A stretch of DNA of 40,879 bases, taken from NCBI GenBank assembly GCA_035649175.1, contig DASRKB010000166.1:1-40879 (forward strand), given 5' to 3'. This document shows positions 25,388-33,157 of the stretch, piece after piece (the stretch's first letter is position 1; each line of letters opens with the position of its first letter). A program made the translations under genes and the position numbers. A model generated the notes under the pieces. It did no database searches and was not told where the DNA came from. It saw only the letters and a list, made by a program, of their open reading frames with translations. This DNA is from SCGC-AG-212-J23 sp035649175. GTDB taxonomy: Bacteria; Pseudomonadota; Gammaproteobacteria; Burkholderiales; SG8-39.

Positions 25388-26446
25388 CTAGACGCGCTCG
25401 TGCAGGAACTGCAGCACCAGCACCTCGTCCCGTCGCAGCGCCGCGCCCGGCTGCTTGCGGCGCGCGCGCCGGGCAAGCGCCGGCGCTTGCGGCACGGTAT
25501 GTCCGAGCCGATAGGCTTGTATGAGAGCGGGGTGCACGTAGTACTTGCGGCACACCGCGCGCGTGTTCCCGAGCCGCTCCGCCACCGCGTCGACCGCTGC
25601 AACGATGTTGCGGTCGGCCTCGCGCCGGCTCGCCGGCGGCCCCAGGCGGCGCAGCTCGACCGCCGCGAGCATCGTGCCGCCCCAGGTGCGGAAGTCCTTC
25701 GCCGTGACGTCCCGACCGCTGAGCTCGCGCAGGTAGGCGTTGACGTCGTCGGAGGACACGAGCTGGCGCTTTCCCGCGGCGTCCATGTAGCGGAAGAGCT
25801 CCTCGCCCGGCATGTCGCGGCAGCGCTGCACGATGCGCGCGAGCCGCGGATCGGCGATCGCGATCGTATGCTCCACGCCGCTCTTGCCGCGAAAGCTGAA
25901 GCGCAGCATCGTGCCGTCGACCTTCACGTGGCGCCGCCGCAGCGTGGTGAGCCCATAGGAGCGGTTCTCCCGCGCGTACTCGTCGTTCCCGACGCGGACC
26001 AGCGTGCGATCGAGCAGCGACACCACGGTCGCGAGAAGCTGGCGGCGGGAGAGGTCGGGCGCGCGCAAGTCGCGCTCGATCCCTTGGCGCAGCGCCGGCA
26101 GCACCTCGCTCAGCTCGAGCATGCGGCGGAACTTGGAGCGATCCCTTGCCTCGCGGTAGGAGCGGTGGTAGCGGTACTGCTTTCGCCCTCGCGCGTCGCG
26201 CGCGGTCGCCTGGATGTGGCCGGCCGGATCCGGGCAGATCCATACGTCGGTCCACGCCGGGGGAATCGCCAGCCCGTTGAGTCTTTTCCTTTCCTCCTTC
26301 TTGTCGATTTTCTTCCCGCTGGGCGCGAAGTACGCCCAGCCGGTCCCCGCGCGCTGGCGCGTGATGCCGCGCACGCCGTCAGTGACGTAGCGCAGCCCCG
26401 CCTGGCTCGCGCTTCTCCGATGCTCGGCGCGGCGCGGCGAGCTCAT
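25388..26446 (-). CDS. DNA topoisomerase IB (poxvirus-like bacterial type)
   Basis: Relaxes supercoils by a transient 3'-phosphotyrosine nick without ATP or metal. It has 352 residues, typical of bacterial TopIB. Seen: N-terminal domain with GKKIDKKEERKRLNGLAIPP and WICPDPAGHIQATARDARGR; catalytic domain with VGNDEYARENRSYGLTTLRR (catalytic Arg), FSFRGKSGVEH (catalytic Lys), KDFRTWGGTMLAAVEL (catalytic Arg and the following segment), and the nucleophile in CRKYYVHP at Tyr 302/303. ATG 26446 overlaps the stop of the upstream small gene (ATGA). The stop and the following DUF1835 start are 30 nt apart in the same frame. Confidence 0.94.
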   Translation of the reverse strand: MSSPRRAEHRRSASQAGLRYVTDGVRGITRQRAGTGWAYFAPSGKKIDKKEERKRLNGLAIPPAWTDVWICPDPAGHIQATARDARGRKQYRYHRSYREARDRSKFRRMLELSEVLPALRQGIERDLRAPDLSRRQLLATVVSLLDRTLVRVGNDEYARENRSYGLTTLRRRHVKVDGTMLRFSFRGKSGVEHTIAIADPRLARIVQRCRDMPGEELFRYMDAAGKRQLVSSDDVNAYLRELSGRDVTAKDFRTWGGTMLAAVELRRLGPPASRREADRNIVAAVDAVAERLGNTRAVCRKYYVHPALIQAYRLGHTVPQAPALARRARRKQPGAALRRDEVLVLQFLHERV

Positions 26447-26784
26447 CCGCAGCGGTAGAACGCCTCGACGCGCTGCCGGTTGATCGCCTTCAGGTCCTCG
26501 GGGTCGGAGGAGCGCTCAAGGCGCGGCCCGAGCTCGGCGAGCCGCCGCTCCAGCCGCGCCGTGTCCGGATCGCGGTCGAGCGCGGAGAAACGCTCGCGCA
26601 GCTTGCGCACGTCGGTATCGCGCCCCTCGACCTCTGCGAGCGCGATATCGCGGCGCAGCTTCCGCTTCTCGCACTGCACCGGCTCCAGCCTCTCGCTGAT
26701 CCGCATGAACTCCTGGGCCTCCTTGCTCAGGGCAAGCGCCGGGAAGCTGAGGAAAAGGGAGATGATGGAAACCGCGACCTTCAT
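26443..26784 (-). CDS. Small exported protein, charged helical
   Basis: Protein of 113 residues, function not recognised. Seen: signal peptide MKVAVSIISLFLSFPALA, then a Lys/Arg/Glu-rich, probably coiled helical body with two cysteines (PVQCEKRKL and the C-terminal FYRCG) that could pair in the periplasm. ATG 26784 overlaps the DM13 gene stop by four bases and its own stop overlaps the topoisomerase start, so all three are translationally coupled. The 45-nt longer frame upstream lacks the signal peptide at its N-terminus and is rejected. Confidence 0.75.
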   Translation of the reverse strand: MKVAVSIISLFLSFPALALSKEAQEFMRISERLEPVQCEKRKLRRDIALAEVEGRDTDVRKLRERFSALDRDPDTARLERRLAELGPRLERSSDPEDLKAINRQRVEAFYRCG

Positions 26785-27248
26785 CGATATTTCGCCGAGG
26801 TGATGAACATGGAGAACGTTTCGCACCACACCACCACGGTATCGTACTGCGCCGGGTCGAAGGCCTCGGGCAGCGGCACGATGAAGTTCTCGAAAGTCTT
26901 GACGTCGCCGACGCGGCGCGAGCGCGCCTTGACGCGCACGAACTCGTCCTTCGTCTCGACGTACTGCGGCGCAAAGTAAAGCTTGTAGTCCGGGCCGGGC
27001 GCGAGCTTGCCGGTGAAGGACACTGCCTTCGTCCCGATCGACACGGTGCCCTCGCCCCAGTGCAGGAGGTCGCTGCCCTTCAGATCGCGGCGGAAGTTGG
27101 CGTGGTAGCGCGCTGCGCCCGCGGCGCCCTTGACCTCGATCGGCGAGGGCGCCGGCGGCGCGATCAGGATCGGAAGACTGTAGATACCGGCGGCGAAGCC
27201 GATCGCCAGCGCCACGAGGTGGGTGACGACGAGGACCGCCCTCTTCAC
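26781..27248 (-). CDS. DM13 domain-containing protein
   Basis: Membrane-anchored or exported protein of 155 residues. Seen: N-terminal hydrophobic segment (VLVVTHLVALAIGFAAGIYS), then a single DM13 domain: ANFRRDLKGSDLLHWGEGTV, DYKLYFAPQYVETKDEFVRV, FENFIVPLPEAFDPAQYDTV, and the conserved Cys strand VVVWCETFSMFITSAKYR. DM13 domains are beta-sandwich modules proposed to take part in redox or electron transfer through that Cys. GTG 27248 is the start and an AAGG lies just before it. First gene of the coupled group ending in topoisomerase IB. Confidence 0.85.
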   Translation of the reverse strand: MKRAVLVVTHLVALAIGFAAGIYSLPILIAPPAPSPIEVKGAAGAARYHANFRRDLKGSDLLHWGEGTVSIGTKAVSFTGKLAPGPDYKLYFAPQYVETKDEFVRVKARSRRVGDVKTFENFIVPLPEAFDPAQYDTVVVWCETFSMFITSAKYR

Positions 27249-27302
27249 GCCGCCTTCATCCGCGCCTTGGGATCTGAATATGGACAGAGCATGTCACCGC
27301 CC

Positions 27303-27713
27303 CTAGGGCAATGATACTCCCCGCTTCAGCTCCTCCTCGGTAGCCGCCCGGACGGCAAGCACTACGCAGGAGAAGCGTAGCGCGATGCCGGCAAGCGGAT
27401 GGTTCGCGTCGAGCAGCGCCTTGCCGCCCTCGATGTCGGTGACGGTGTAAAGGCGCTCGCCCTCCTCCACCTCCATGCCCACGGCGAGGCCTTCGCCGTA
27501 GCGCTCGAGCGGCTCGACGCGCAAGAGCTCCGCGTCGTACTCGCCGAAGGCCTGCTCGGGCTCGAGCTGCACGCGCACCGACTCGCCGGCGCCCCGGCCT
27601 TCGAGCGCGCGCTCGAGCGCGGCCGGGAGCTGGCCGTAGCCGCCGTGTAGGTAGGTGAGCTCCGAAGGTTCGGAGAGGAGGACGTCCTGCGCGTCGCGCA
27701 TCTCGACGCGCAT
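27303..27713 (-). CDS. SlyD-like FKBP-type peptidyl-prolyl isomerase
   Basis: Two-domain FKBP/IF (insert-in-flap) protein that speeds prolyl isomerisation and acts as a chaperone. Seen: SELTYLHGGYGQLPAALERAL, EPEQAFGEYDAELLR, the flap insert, DANHPLAGIALRFSCVVLAV and the family end ATEEELKRG. There is no His/Cys-rich metal tail as in E. coli SlyD. The start is odd: ATG 27713 is the only start codon after the bcp stop, but the codons just upstream read VAHNTVV, which matches the family N-terminus (VAKNTVV), and end at a CTC with no ATG, GTG or TTG. Either the first strand is lost or a non-standard start is used. Confidence 0.82.
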   Translation of the reverse strand: MRVEMRDAQDVLLSEPSELTYLHGGYGQLPAALERALEGRGAGESVRVQLEPEQAFGEYDAELLRVEPLERYGEGLAVGMEVEEGERLYTVTDIEGGKALLDANHPLAGIALRFSCVVLAVRAATEEELKRGVSLP

Positions 27714-27733
27714 GGCAACGACGGTGTTGTGCG

Positions 27734-28207
27734 CTACGAGCGCAGGCGCCTCACGAGGTCGTACACCTCGGCGGCATGCCCGCGCGGGTTGATGCCGTAG
27801 GCGACGTGGCGAATGACGCCCTTCTTGTCGATGACGAAGGTGGAGCGCACGAGGCACTCGCGGCGCATGCCGTCGTCGCTCTGCTTCTCCTGGATCACGC
27901 CGTACTTGCGGCACACCTCTCCCTCGGGGTCGGAGAGCAGGGCGATGGTGACGCCGTGCCGGTCGCGGAAGTCGGCGTGAGTAAGGCAATCGTCGCGCGA
28001 CACGCCCAGCACCACGCAATCGTGCTTGACGAACTGCTCCTCGTGGTCGGAAAAATCGGTGGTGACGATGGTGCAGCCCGGCGTGCCGTCCTTCGGGTAG
28101 AAGTAGAGCACCACGTGCTTCTTTCCCTTGAACGCCGACAGGTCCACCGGCTGCATGTCGGCGTCGGGCAGCTCGAAATCCGGAGCGCGTTGTCCCGGTT
28201 GAAGCAC
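27734..28207 (-). CDS. bcp: Peroxiredoxin of the BCP/PrxQ group
   Basis: Thiol peroxidase of 157 residues that reduces H2O2 and organic peroxides with thioredoxin. Seen: QRAPDFELPDAD at the N-terminus, VVLYFYPKDGTPGCTIVTTD with peroxidatic Cys 45, VVLGVSRDD, and RSTFVIDKKGVIRHV. The usual BCP resolving Cys five residues after Cys 45 is absent (Thr 50), so resolution must use another Cys (those in VKHDC, RDDC or EVCRKYG are candidates) or an external thiol. GTG 28207 is the start, with a TAGAAT box ending 6 nt before it. It is divergent from the roxA-like gene and followed by the slyD-like gene after 20 nt. Confidence 0.92.
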   Translation of the reverse strand: MLQPGQRAPDFELPDADMQPVDLSAFKGKKHVVLYFYPKDGTPGCTIVTTDFSDHEEQFVKHDCVVLGVSRDDCLTHADFRDRHGVTIALLSDPEGEVCRKYGVIQEKQSDDGMRRECLVRSTFVIDKKGVIRHVAYGINPRGHAAEVYDLVRRLRS

Positions 28208-28213
28208 GCGCCG

Positions 28214-28219
28214 ATTCTA
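28214..28219 (-). promoter_or_regulatory. TAGAAT box 6 nt before the bcp start
   Basis: TAGAAT on the minus strand with exactly six bases before GTG 28207. It lies in the 78-nt divergent region with the roxA-like gene, which also holds an A5-T6 run at 28224-28234. Confidence 0.45.
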
Positions 28220-28272
28220 TGCCAAAAATTTTTTCCCGGGACAAGCGCAACGGCGACTTGTCGTTGCCTCGC

Positions 28273-28278
28273 TACAAT
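28273..28278 (+). promoter_or_regulatory. TACAAT box 7 nt before the roxA-like start
   Basis: TACAAT followed by seven bases and ATG 28286, with no Shine-Dalgarno. A -10 element here would give a leaderless or nearly leaderless mRNA. No good -35 at 16-18 nt. Confidence 0.45.
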
Positions 28279-28285
28279 CGCCGCG

Positions 28286-29320
28286 ATGCAACTTCGCCTG
28301 CTCGGCGGGCTCGCGCCGCGAACGTTCCTCGTTCGCCATTGGCAGAAGCGCCCGCTCTTCGTGCGCAATGCGCTGGCGCGCGTTCCTGACATGATCGATG
28401 AACGTGCATTGTGCGCGCTCGCGATGCGCGACGACGTCGAATCCCGCATCGTGGAACGCCGCGGCGGTCGATGGGAAACGGCGCATGGGCCTTTCGCGAA
28501 TGTTTCCGTGAAGAGACGGAACTGGACCATTTTGGTCAGCGGCCTCAACCTGCACCTGCGCGCCGCCGACGCGCTGCTGCGCCCGTTCCGGTTCATCCCG
28601 CAGGCGAGGCTCGACGACGTCATGGCGAGCTTCGCCACCCCGGGCGGGGGCGTCGGACCGCATGTCGACTCCTACGATGTCTTCCTGCTGCAGGGGCCGG
28701 GACGGCGGCGCTGGCGCGTGGCGGGAGTCGATTACCTCGCGGGCCCCGGCGACCTCCTGTACGTCCCCCCCGGCCTGCGCCACGACGGCGTGGCGCTCGA
28801 GCGCTGCTTCACCTACTCGATCGGCTTCCGCGCGCCGCGCGGCGCCGAGCTCGGCGCCGCGTTCCTCGACTGGCTGCACGAGCGAGGCCTGCCGGACTCG
28901 ACGTACCGGGACCCCTGGCTTGCGCCGAGCCGGAGCCCGGGCGCCCTCCCCCCGGACATGATTACCTTCGCGGAAAAGGCTTTCGCGAGGATTTCCTGGT
29001 CGCGGGCGGATGTCGCGACATTTCTGGGCGAGTACCTCACGATGCCCAAGGCGCACGTCGTGTTTCGTCCCGGGCGGGCCCGCGCGCGGCGCCTGGTGCG
29101 CTCGATGGTCCGCCTCGACCCGAAGAGCCAGCTCCTCTACCACGGCGCGCGCTTCTTCATGAACGGCGAGACAATGGCGCTGCCCGCGCGCGCCGCCTCC
29201 GCCCTGCGGCGCCTCGCCGACCGGCGCGCCGCGGCCGGCGCGAGCCTTGCGGCCGGGCCCCTGCCGGCACTACTCTCGTCGTGGCGACGCGCGGGCTGGA
29301 TCCACCTGGACAAACTCTGA
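28286..29320 (+). CDS. RoxA/YcfD-like ribosomal oxygenase (JmjC-cupin)
   Basis: Fe(II)/2-oxoglutarate oxygenase of 344 residues. E. coli YcfD (RoxA) hydroxylates an Arg of ribosomal protein L16. Seen: FLVRHWQKRPLFVRNAL near residue 14; the iron facial triad from PHVDSYDVFLLQGPGRRRWR (His 126, Asp 128) and PPGLRHDGVAL (His 166); YSIGFRAPRGAEL; and the C-terminal dimerisation/winged-helix part. The length is a little below the 373 of YcfD. ATG 28286 is chosen; a longer frame from 27776 is antisense to bcp. Its TGA overlaps the ATG of the next gene. Confidence 0.9.
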   Translation: MQLRLLGGLAPRTFLVRHWQKRPLFVRNALARVPDMIDERALCALAMRDDVESRIVERRGGRWETAHGPFANVSVKRRNWTILVSGLNLHLRAADALLRPFRFIPQARLDDVMASFATPGGGVGPHVDSYDVFLLQGPGRRRWRVAGVDYLAGPGDLLYVPPGLRHDGVALERCFTYSIGFRAPRGAELGAAFLDWLHERGLPDSTYRDPWLAPSRSPGALPPDMITFAEKAFARISWSRADVATFLGEYLTMPKAHVVFRPGRARARRLVRSMVRLDPKSQLLYHGARFFMNGETMALPARAASALRRLADRRAAAGASLAAGPLPALLSSWRRAGWIHLDKL

Positions 29321-29805
29321 TGGACGAGGCGGTCTACGAGAGATTCGACACCAACGCCGGCTTCCAGGCCGCGCTCGAGCGGCTGCTCGGGCAGCCCGGC
29401 CGCGAGCTGCGCATCTTCGATCCCGACGGCGCGGCGCTGCGGCTGAACGATCCGGCGCGCGTCGAGCGCATCGCGCAGTTCCTGCTCGCGAGCCGCACAC
29501 GACGCCTTTACGTGGTCCTGCACGACACCAACCATGTCACCAAGCAGTGCCCGCGCATGATGTCGCTGCTCGCACGCTTCTCCCACGTGATCCAGGTCTA
29601 CCGCACCGGCGAGGAGATCCGCGAGCTGCAGGACGCCTTCCTCGTTCTCGATTCCCTGCACTACGTGCGCCGGCCGGTCGCGAGCTTCTTCCGCGGCGCG
29701 ATGGGCCTGGGCGACGAGAACGAGGCTCTGGCGATGCGCTCGCGCTTCATGGAGATCTGGGGCGCTTCGGTACCGGGCATCTCCAGCACCACCCTCGGGC
29801 TTTAG
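29320..29805 (+). CDS. Small conserved protein coupled to the roxA-like gene
   Basis: Protein of 161 residues starting at ATG 29320 inside the stop of the oxygenase gene (TGATG). No catalytic motif is recognised. Seen: an alternating fold with RELRIFDPDGAALRLNDPARV, RRLYVVLHDTNHVTKQCPRMM and DAFLVLDSLHYVRRPVASFF. The Arg/Asp pattern and predicted alpha/beta order resemble phospholipase-D-like or DUF7931-type uncharacterised proteins, but I cannot assign a reaction. The stop at 29803-29805 directly abuts repeat copy C. The overlap with the oxygenase gene suggests a shared role. Confidence 0.7.
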   Translation: MDEAVYERFDTNAGFQAALERLLGQPGRELRIFDPDGAALRLNDPARVERIAQFLLASRTRRLYVVLHDTNHVTKQCPRMMSLLARFSHVIQVYRTGEEIRELQDAFLVLDSLHYVRRPVASFFRGAMGLGDENEALAMRSRFMEIWGASVPGISSTTLGL

Positions 29806-29834
29806 GCGGAAAAGGGGTCAGGACCCTTTTCCGC
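29806..29834. repeat. Intergenic palindrome, copy C (variant AAAAGGGGTC type)
   Basis: Arms GCGGAAAAGGGGTC (29806-29819) and GACCCTTTTCCGC (29822-29834) pair over 13 positions with one extra G on the left and a two-base loop. It fills the gap between two convergent genes exactly, and on each strand the descending stem ends in a short T run. It resembles a bidirectional rho-independent terminator and shares the GGGGTCAG/GACCC core with copies A, B, D and E. Confidence 0.85.
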
Positions 29835-30608
29835 TCAAATGCTGCGCCAGTCGAAGCCGTCGTCCTGGGAGGCGATGCCGACCCAGTCCTCGCTGCAGCC
29901 CAGGGCGCGCGCGAGCGCGGCGCGGGCGAGCGCGGGCCGGTTGTTCTGCTGCGAAAGGTGAGCGGCGACGACGTGCTTGAGCTTCGAGCGGTCCAGGCGC
30001 GCGATGAGCGCCTCGGACTGGCGGTTGTCGAGGTGGCCGAACGGACTTTCGATGCGCTGCTTGAGCCACTTGGGATACGGCCCGGCCCAGAGCATGTCGA
30101 GGTCGTAGTTGCATTCGATGACCAGCGCGTCGAGCCCCGAGAGCGCCTGCTCGACATGCGCCGTGGAGGCGCCGATATCGGTGAGCACGCCCAGGCGCGC
30201 GCGGCCGTCGGAGAGCACGTACTGCACCGGTTCGCGCGCATCGTGCGGCACCGTGAACGGGCGCACCTCGATGTCGCCGATCGCGGTGGGCTCCCTGCCA
30301 CTCACCAGCACGGTTTTCACGCCCGTCACCAGCTTGCCCTCCGCCTCCATCGCCGCGCGCGTGCCGTAAGTGAGGTAGACGGCGACGCCGTGCGCCGCCG
30401 CGAAGTCGAACACGCCACCTCCGTGGTCGCCGTGTTCGTGCGTAACGAGGATCGCGCTGACCTGGGAAGCCTGCAGCCCGGCGCGGCCCAGGCGCCGCTC
30501 GGTGTCGGTGAGATTCAGCCCGCAGTCGATGAGCACGCGCGTGCGCCCCGACTCGGCCACCAGGCAGTTGCCGTCGGAGCCGCTCGCGAGCGAGGCGAAG
30601 CGCAGCAA
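29835..30608 (-). CDS. MBL-fold metallo-hydrolase (YycJ/WalJ-like)
   Basis: Metallo-beta-lactamase-fold hydrolase of 257 residues, related to YycJ/WalJ exonuclease-like proteins. Seen: FASLASGSDGNCLVAESG at the N-terminus, RVLIDCGLN, the metal motif THEHGDHGGG (HxHxDH) near residue 57, LGVLTDIGAST, VIECNYD, and HVVAAHLSQQNN carrying a late metal His. The start is TTG 30608, one base after the bamC stop. Position after dapA-bamC is a familiar betaproteobacterial arrangement. Cytoplasmic; the biological substrate is not known. Confidence 0.88.
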   Translation of the reverse strand: MLRFASLASGSDGNCLVAESGRTRVLIDCGLNLTDTERRLGRAGLQASQVSAILVTHEHGDHGGGVFDFAAAHGVAVYLTYGTRAAMEAEGKLVTGVKTVLVSGREPTAIGDIEVRPFTVPHDAREPVQYVLSDGRARLGVLTDIGASTAHVEQALSGLDALVIECNYDLDMLWAGPYPKWLKQRIESPFGHLDNRQSEALIARLDRSKLKHVVAAHLSQQNNRPALARAALARALGCSEDWVGIASQDDGFDWRSI

Positions 30609-30609
30609 C

Positions 30610-31746
30610 TTACTTCAGCTGCTCGTGCAGGAGAGACAGGATGCGGCTCGCCGTCTGCGAGCTGTCGTCGGCGCCGTTCTTGTCGAGGACGTTGACCTGC
30701 GTGGAGGTGCCCGCCTGCGTGATCTGCACGCGGTACTGCTCGGGCTTCACTTCCGGCGAGCTGGAAAAGATGCGCGCGAAGAACCCCCGCTCGTCCTTCG
30801 CGTTCGCCGGGTCGGCGTAGCGCACGAAGTACAGCCCCTTCTGCCGGTCGCGGTCCTCGACGGTGAAGCCGACGCGGTCGAGCGCCAGACCCACACGGCG
30901 CCAGGCGCGGTCAAAAGGCTCGTACACCTCGAGCAGCTCCCGGCCGCCGACGCCCTTGCGCAGCTCGGCGCGGTACGCGGGCTGCTGCGGGCTCGCAAGC
31001 TGCTGCGCGCGCTCTTCGTTTGCGCCGAGCTTCACCATGAGCCGCTGCAGGAAGTCCGCTTCCAGGCCTGGATCGACCGGCCGCGGCTGCCAGATCGTGG
31101 GGACCACGCCGGTGGGGCCGCCGGCGCCGATGGCGGTCTGCTCGATCTCCTGGACGCCGCGATGGCTGATGTAGATCTCGGTCCCGCTGCCCTCGGGCGA
31201 GCGTTCCAGGCGGGTGCGGAACTTGTCGAGCTCCCCGGTGGAGTAGAGTCGGCCGGCGACGCGGCTCAGCGTGCGGCTCACGACGTCGAGAGGAATCTTG
31301 GCGCGGTTCTCCGCCCACTGTGTCTCCATGATGCCGGCCTGCGGGCGCTCGACCTCGATCTCGAAGCCCTGCTCCTTCCAGAATTCCTTGAGGATCGGCC
31401 ACAGCGCCTCGGGGGAAGCCTGCACCGCGAGCCAGCGCTGCGTGCCCGCGCGCTGCACCTGCATCCTGTCGAAGGTCGGGAGGACGGCGCTCTTGCCTTC
31501 CGCGGGCTTCTCGGCGCGCCCGGCCTGGTAGCCGGAGAAGGTGGCCGTCGAGGTCGGCGCCTGCTGCTCGGGCATCGCGTAGCGACCGTCCTGCGTGGGC
31601 GCGGTGAGGTCGGGCGGCACCTCGAGCGGCGGCAGTCGCTTCGCCGGCCCGGCGGAGCGATAGTCGGTCTTTCGCTCCACATAGTCGTTGATGGAACTGC
31701 AGCCGCCGAGGAGCGCCGCGGCGGCGGCCAGCACGAGCCCGCGCAT
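30610..31746 (-). CDS. bamC: Outer membrane assembly lipoprotein BamC
   Basis: Lipoprotein of the BAM complex that inserts beta-barrel proteins into the outer membrane. It has 378 residues. Seen: lipobox LLGGC with Cys 16, SSINDYVERKTDYRSAG, the conserved unstructured segment KRLPPLEVPPDLTAP that contacts BamD, then two helix-grip domains (QRWLAVQASPEALWPILKEF, GRELLEVYEPFDRAWRRVG). The ATG at 31746 overlaps the dapA stop (TGATG). dapA-bamC adjacency is well known in proteobacteria. Confidence 0.95.
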   Translation of the reverse strand: MRGLVLAAAAALLGGCSSINDYVERKTDYRSAGPAKRLPPLEVPPDLTAPTQDGRYAMPEQQAPTSTATFSGYQAGRAEKPAEGKSAVLPTFDRMQVQRAGTQRWLAVQASPEALWPILKEFWKEQGFEIEVERPQAGIMETQWAENRAKIPLDVVSRTLSRVAGRLYSTGELDKFRTRLERSPEGSGTEIYISHRGVQEIEQTAIGAGGPTGVVPTIWQPRPVDPGLEADFLQRLMVKLGANEERAQQLASPQQPAYRAELRKGVGGRELLEVYEPFDRAWRRVGLALDRVGFTVEDRDRQKGLYFVRYADPANAKDERGFFARIFSSSPEVKPEQYRVQITQAGTSTQVNVLDKNGADDSSQTASRILSLLHEQLK

Positions 31747-32654
31747 CACCCCCGGCCTTCCACGACCCGCAGCCCCGGCGGCGAGATGCCGGCGTGGTGG
31801 AGCGCCTCGCGCACCGTATCGTGGAATCGCTCGGCGAGCGGCGAAAGCGGCAGGCGCAGTCCCGGCTCGATCATCCCCATCTCGGCGAGCGCCCACTTGA
31901 CCGGGATCGGGTTCGCCTCGACGAAAAGCCGCTGATGCAACGGCAGCAGCTTCATGTTGAGCTCGCGCGCACGCTTCACGTCGCCGACCAGGGCCGCCGC
32001 GCACATCTGGTGCATGAGCTTGGGCGCGACGTTCGCCACCACCGAAATGCAGCCGTGGCCGCCGAGCAGGATGAGCGCGAGCGAGGTCGCGTCGTCGCCG
32101 CTGTAGATCGAGAAGTTGCGCGGCGCGCGGCGGATCAAGTCCGAGCCGCGCTCGATGTTCGCGGTCGCGTCCTTGATGCCGATGATGCCCGGCACCTCGG
32201 CGAGCCGCAGCACCGTGTCGTTCTGCAGGTCCGCGACCGTGCGGCCCGGCACGTTGTAGACGATCATCGGCAGATCGACCGACTCGGCGATCTTGCGGAA
32301 ATGCCGGTACAGACCTTCCTGCGTCGGCTTGTTGTAGTAGGGCACGACCGAGAGGCACGCGGTGGCGCCCGCCTTCTTCGCCGAGTCGGTGAGCTCGATC
32401 GCCTCGGCGGTGGAGTTGCCGCCGGTGCCGGCGATCACCGGGATGCGGCCGCGCGAGTGCTGCACGGCGATGCGGATCAGCTCCTTGTGCTCGTCGAAGT
32501 CCACGGTGGGCGACTCGCCCGTGGTGCCGACGGCGACGATCGCGTCGGTGCCTTCTTCCACGTGCCAGTCGATGAGCTTGCGGTAGCGCGCGAGGTCGAG
32601 GCTGCCGTCTTCGCGCATCGGCGTGATGATTGCGACCAGGCTTCCCGTGATCAT
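31746..32654 (-). CDS. dapA: 4-hydroxy-tetrahydrodipicolinate synthase
   Basis: First committed step of lysine/diaminopimelate synthesis: condenses pyruvate and aspartate semialdehyde. It has 302 residues, a (beta/alpha)8 barrel. Seen: VGTTGESPTVDFDEHKELI near residue 42, SVVPYYNKPTQEGLYRHF, MIVYNVPGRT with Tyr 133, and the Schiff-base Lys 161 in IGIKDATAN. ATG 32654 overlaps the methyltransferase stop (ATGA). A TAGAAT box lies 6 nt before the ATG and may add an internal promoter. Confidence 0.97.
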   Translation of the reverse strand: MITGSLVAIITPMREDGSLDLARYRKLIDWHVEEGTDAIVAVGTTGESPTVDFDEHKELIRIAVQHSRGRIPVIAGTGGNSTAEAIELTDSAKKAGATACLSVVPYYNKPTQEGLYRHFRKIAESVDLPMIVYNVPGRTVADLQNDTVLRLAEVPGIIGIKDATANIERGSDLIRRAPRNFSIYSGDDATSLALILLGGHGCISVVANVAPKLMHQMCAAALVGDVKRARELNMKLLPLHQRLFVEANPIPVKWALAEMGMIEPGLRLPLSPLAERFHDTVREALHHAGISPPGLRVVEGRG

Positions 32655-33139
32655 GGCGGGATTCTAACTCCTTCGATCTCGCCGCGGCGCGCGCAGAGGC
32701 GCTGCACCACCGCCGGCTTGGGCCTTTGCACCACGCCCTGCTCGAAGCCGAGCACTGTCAGCCCGGCGAAAGCCTCGAGCAGCTCCCCGGGGCGCAACAG
32801 GAACGCCGGGTTGGACGGCTTTCCGAGCTTCTCGTTCCCGACCATGAACGTCTCATAGATGAGGATGCCGCGGTCGTCCACAGCCTGTTCAAGAAGACTT
32901 ATCAATGGGCGATGGAGGTAGTTCGTCACCACGACCGCCGCGAAGCGCCGGCCGGCGAAGGGCCAGGGGCTGCCGTCCTCGAGGTCGCACTTGACGAACG
33001 CAACGCCCGGGATCTCCTGCGCCTCGCGGTCGAGCGCCACCACCTCGAGCCCGCGCCCCGCGAAGAAGCGCGCGTGCCGCCCGCTTCCGCTCGCCACGTC
33101 GAGCACCGGCCCGCTCTCGACGAGCGCTGCCCAGCGCAC
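32651..33139 (-). CDS. Class I SAM methyltransferase, start disturbed by a repeat
   Basis: Short methyltransferase-fold protein of 162 residues (TehB/Methyltransf_11-like). Seen: VLDVASGSGRHARFFAGRGLEVVALDRE (motif I and acidic strand-2 end), FVKCDLEDGSPWPF, AAVVVTNYLHRPL, and DDRGILIYETFMVGNEKLG. The only normal start is GTG 33139. The codons before it read NPSEWV, a plausible family N-terminus, but an ATG is lacking: the palindromic repeat copy D abuts exactly where it should be. The stop overlaps dapA (ATGA). Homologues with a similar N-terminus would settle whether nine residues were lost. Confidence 0.8.
   Translation of the reverse strand: MRWAALVESGPVLDVASGSGRHARFFAGRGLEVVALDREAQEIPGVAFVKCDLEDGSPWPFAGRRFAAVVVTNYLHRPLISLLEQAVDDRGILIYETFMVGNEKLGKPSNPAFLLRPGELLEAFAGLTVLGFEQGVVQRPKPAVVQRLCARRGEIEGVRIPP
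32661..32666 (-). promoter_or_regulatory. TAGAAT box 6 nt before dapA
   Basis: TAGAAT on the minus strand with exactly six bases before the dapA ATG, inside the last codons of the methyltransferase gene. Possible internal promoter giving a leaderless dapA mRNA. Confidence 0.4.
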
Positions 33140-33157
33140 GACCCACTCGGAAGGGTT

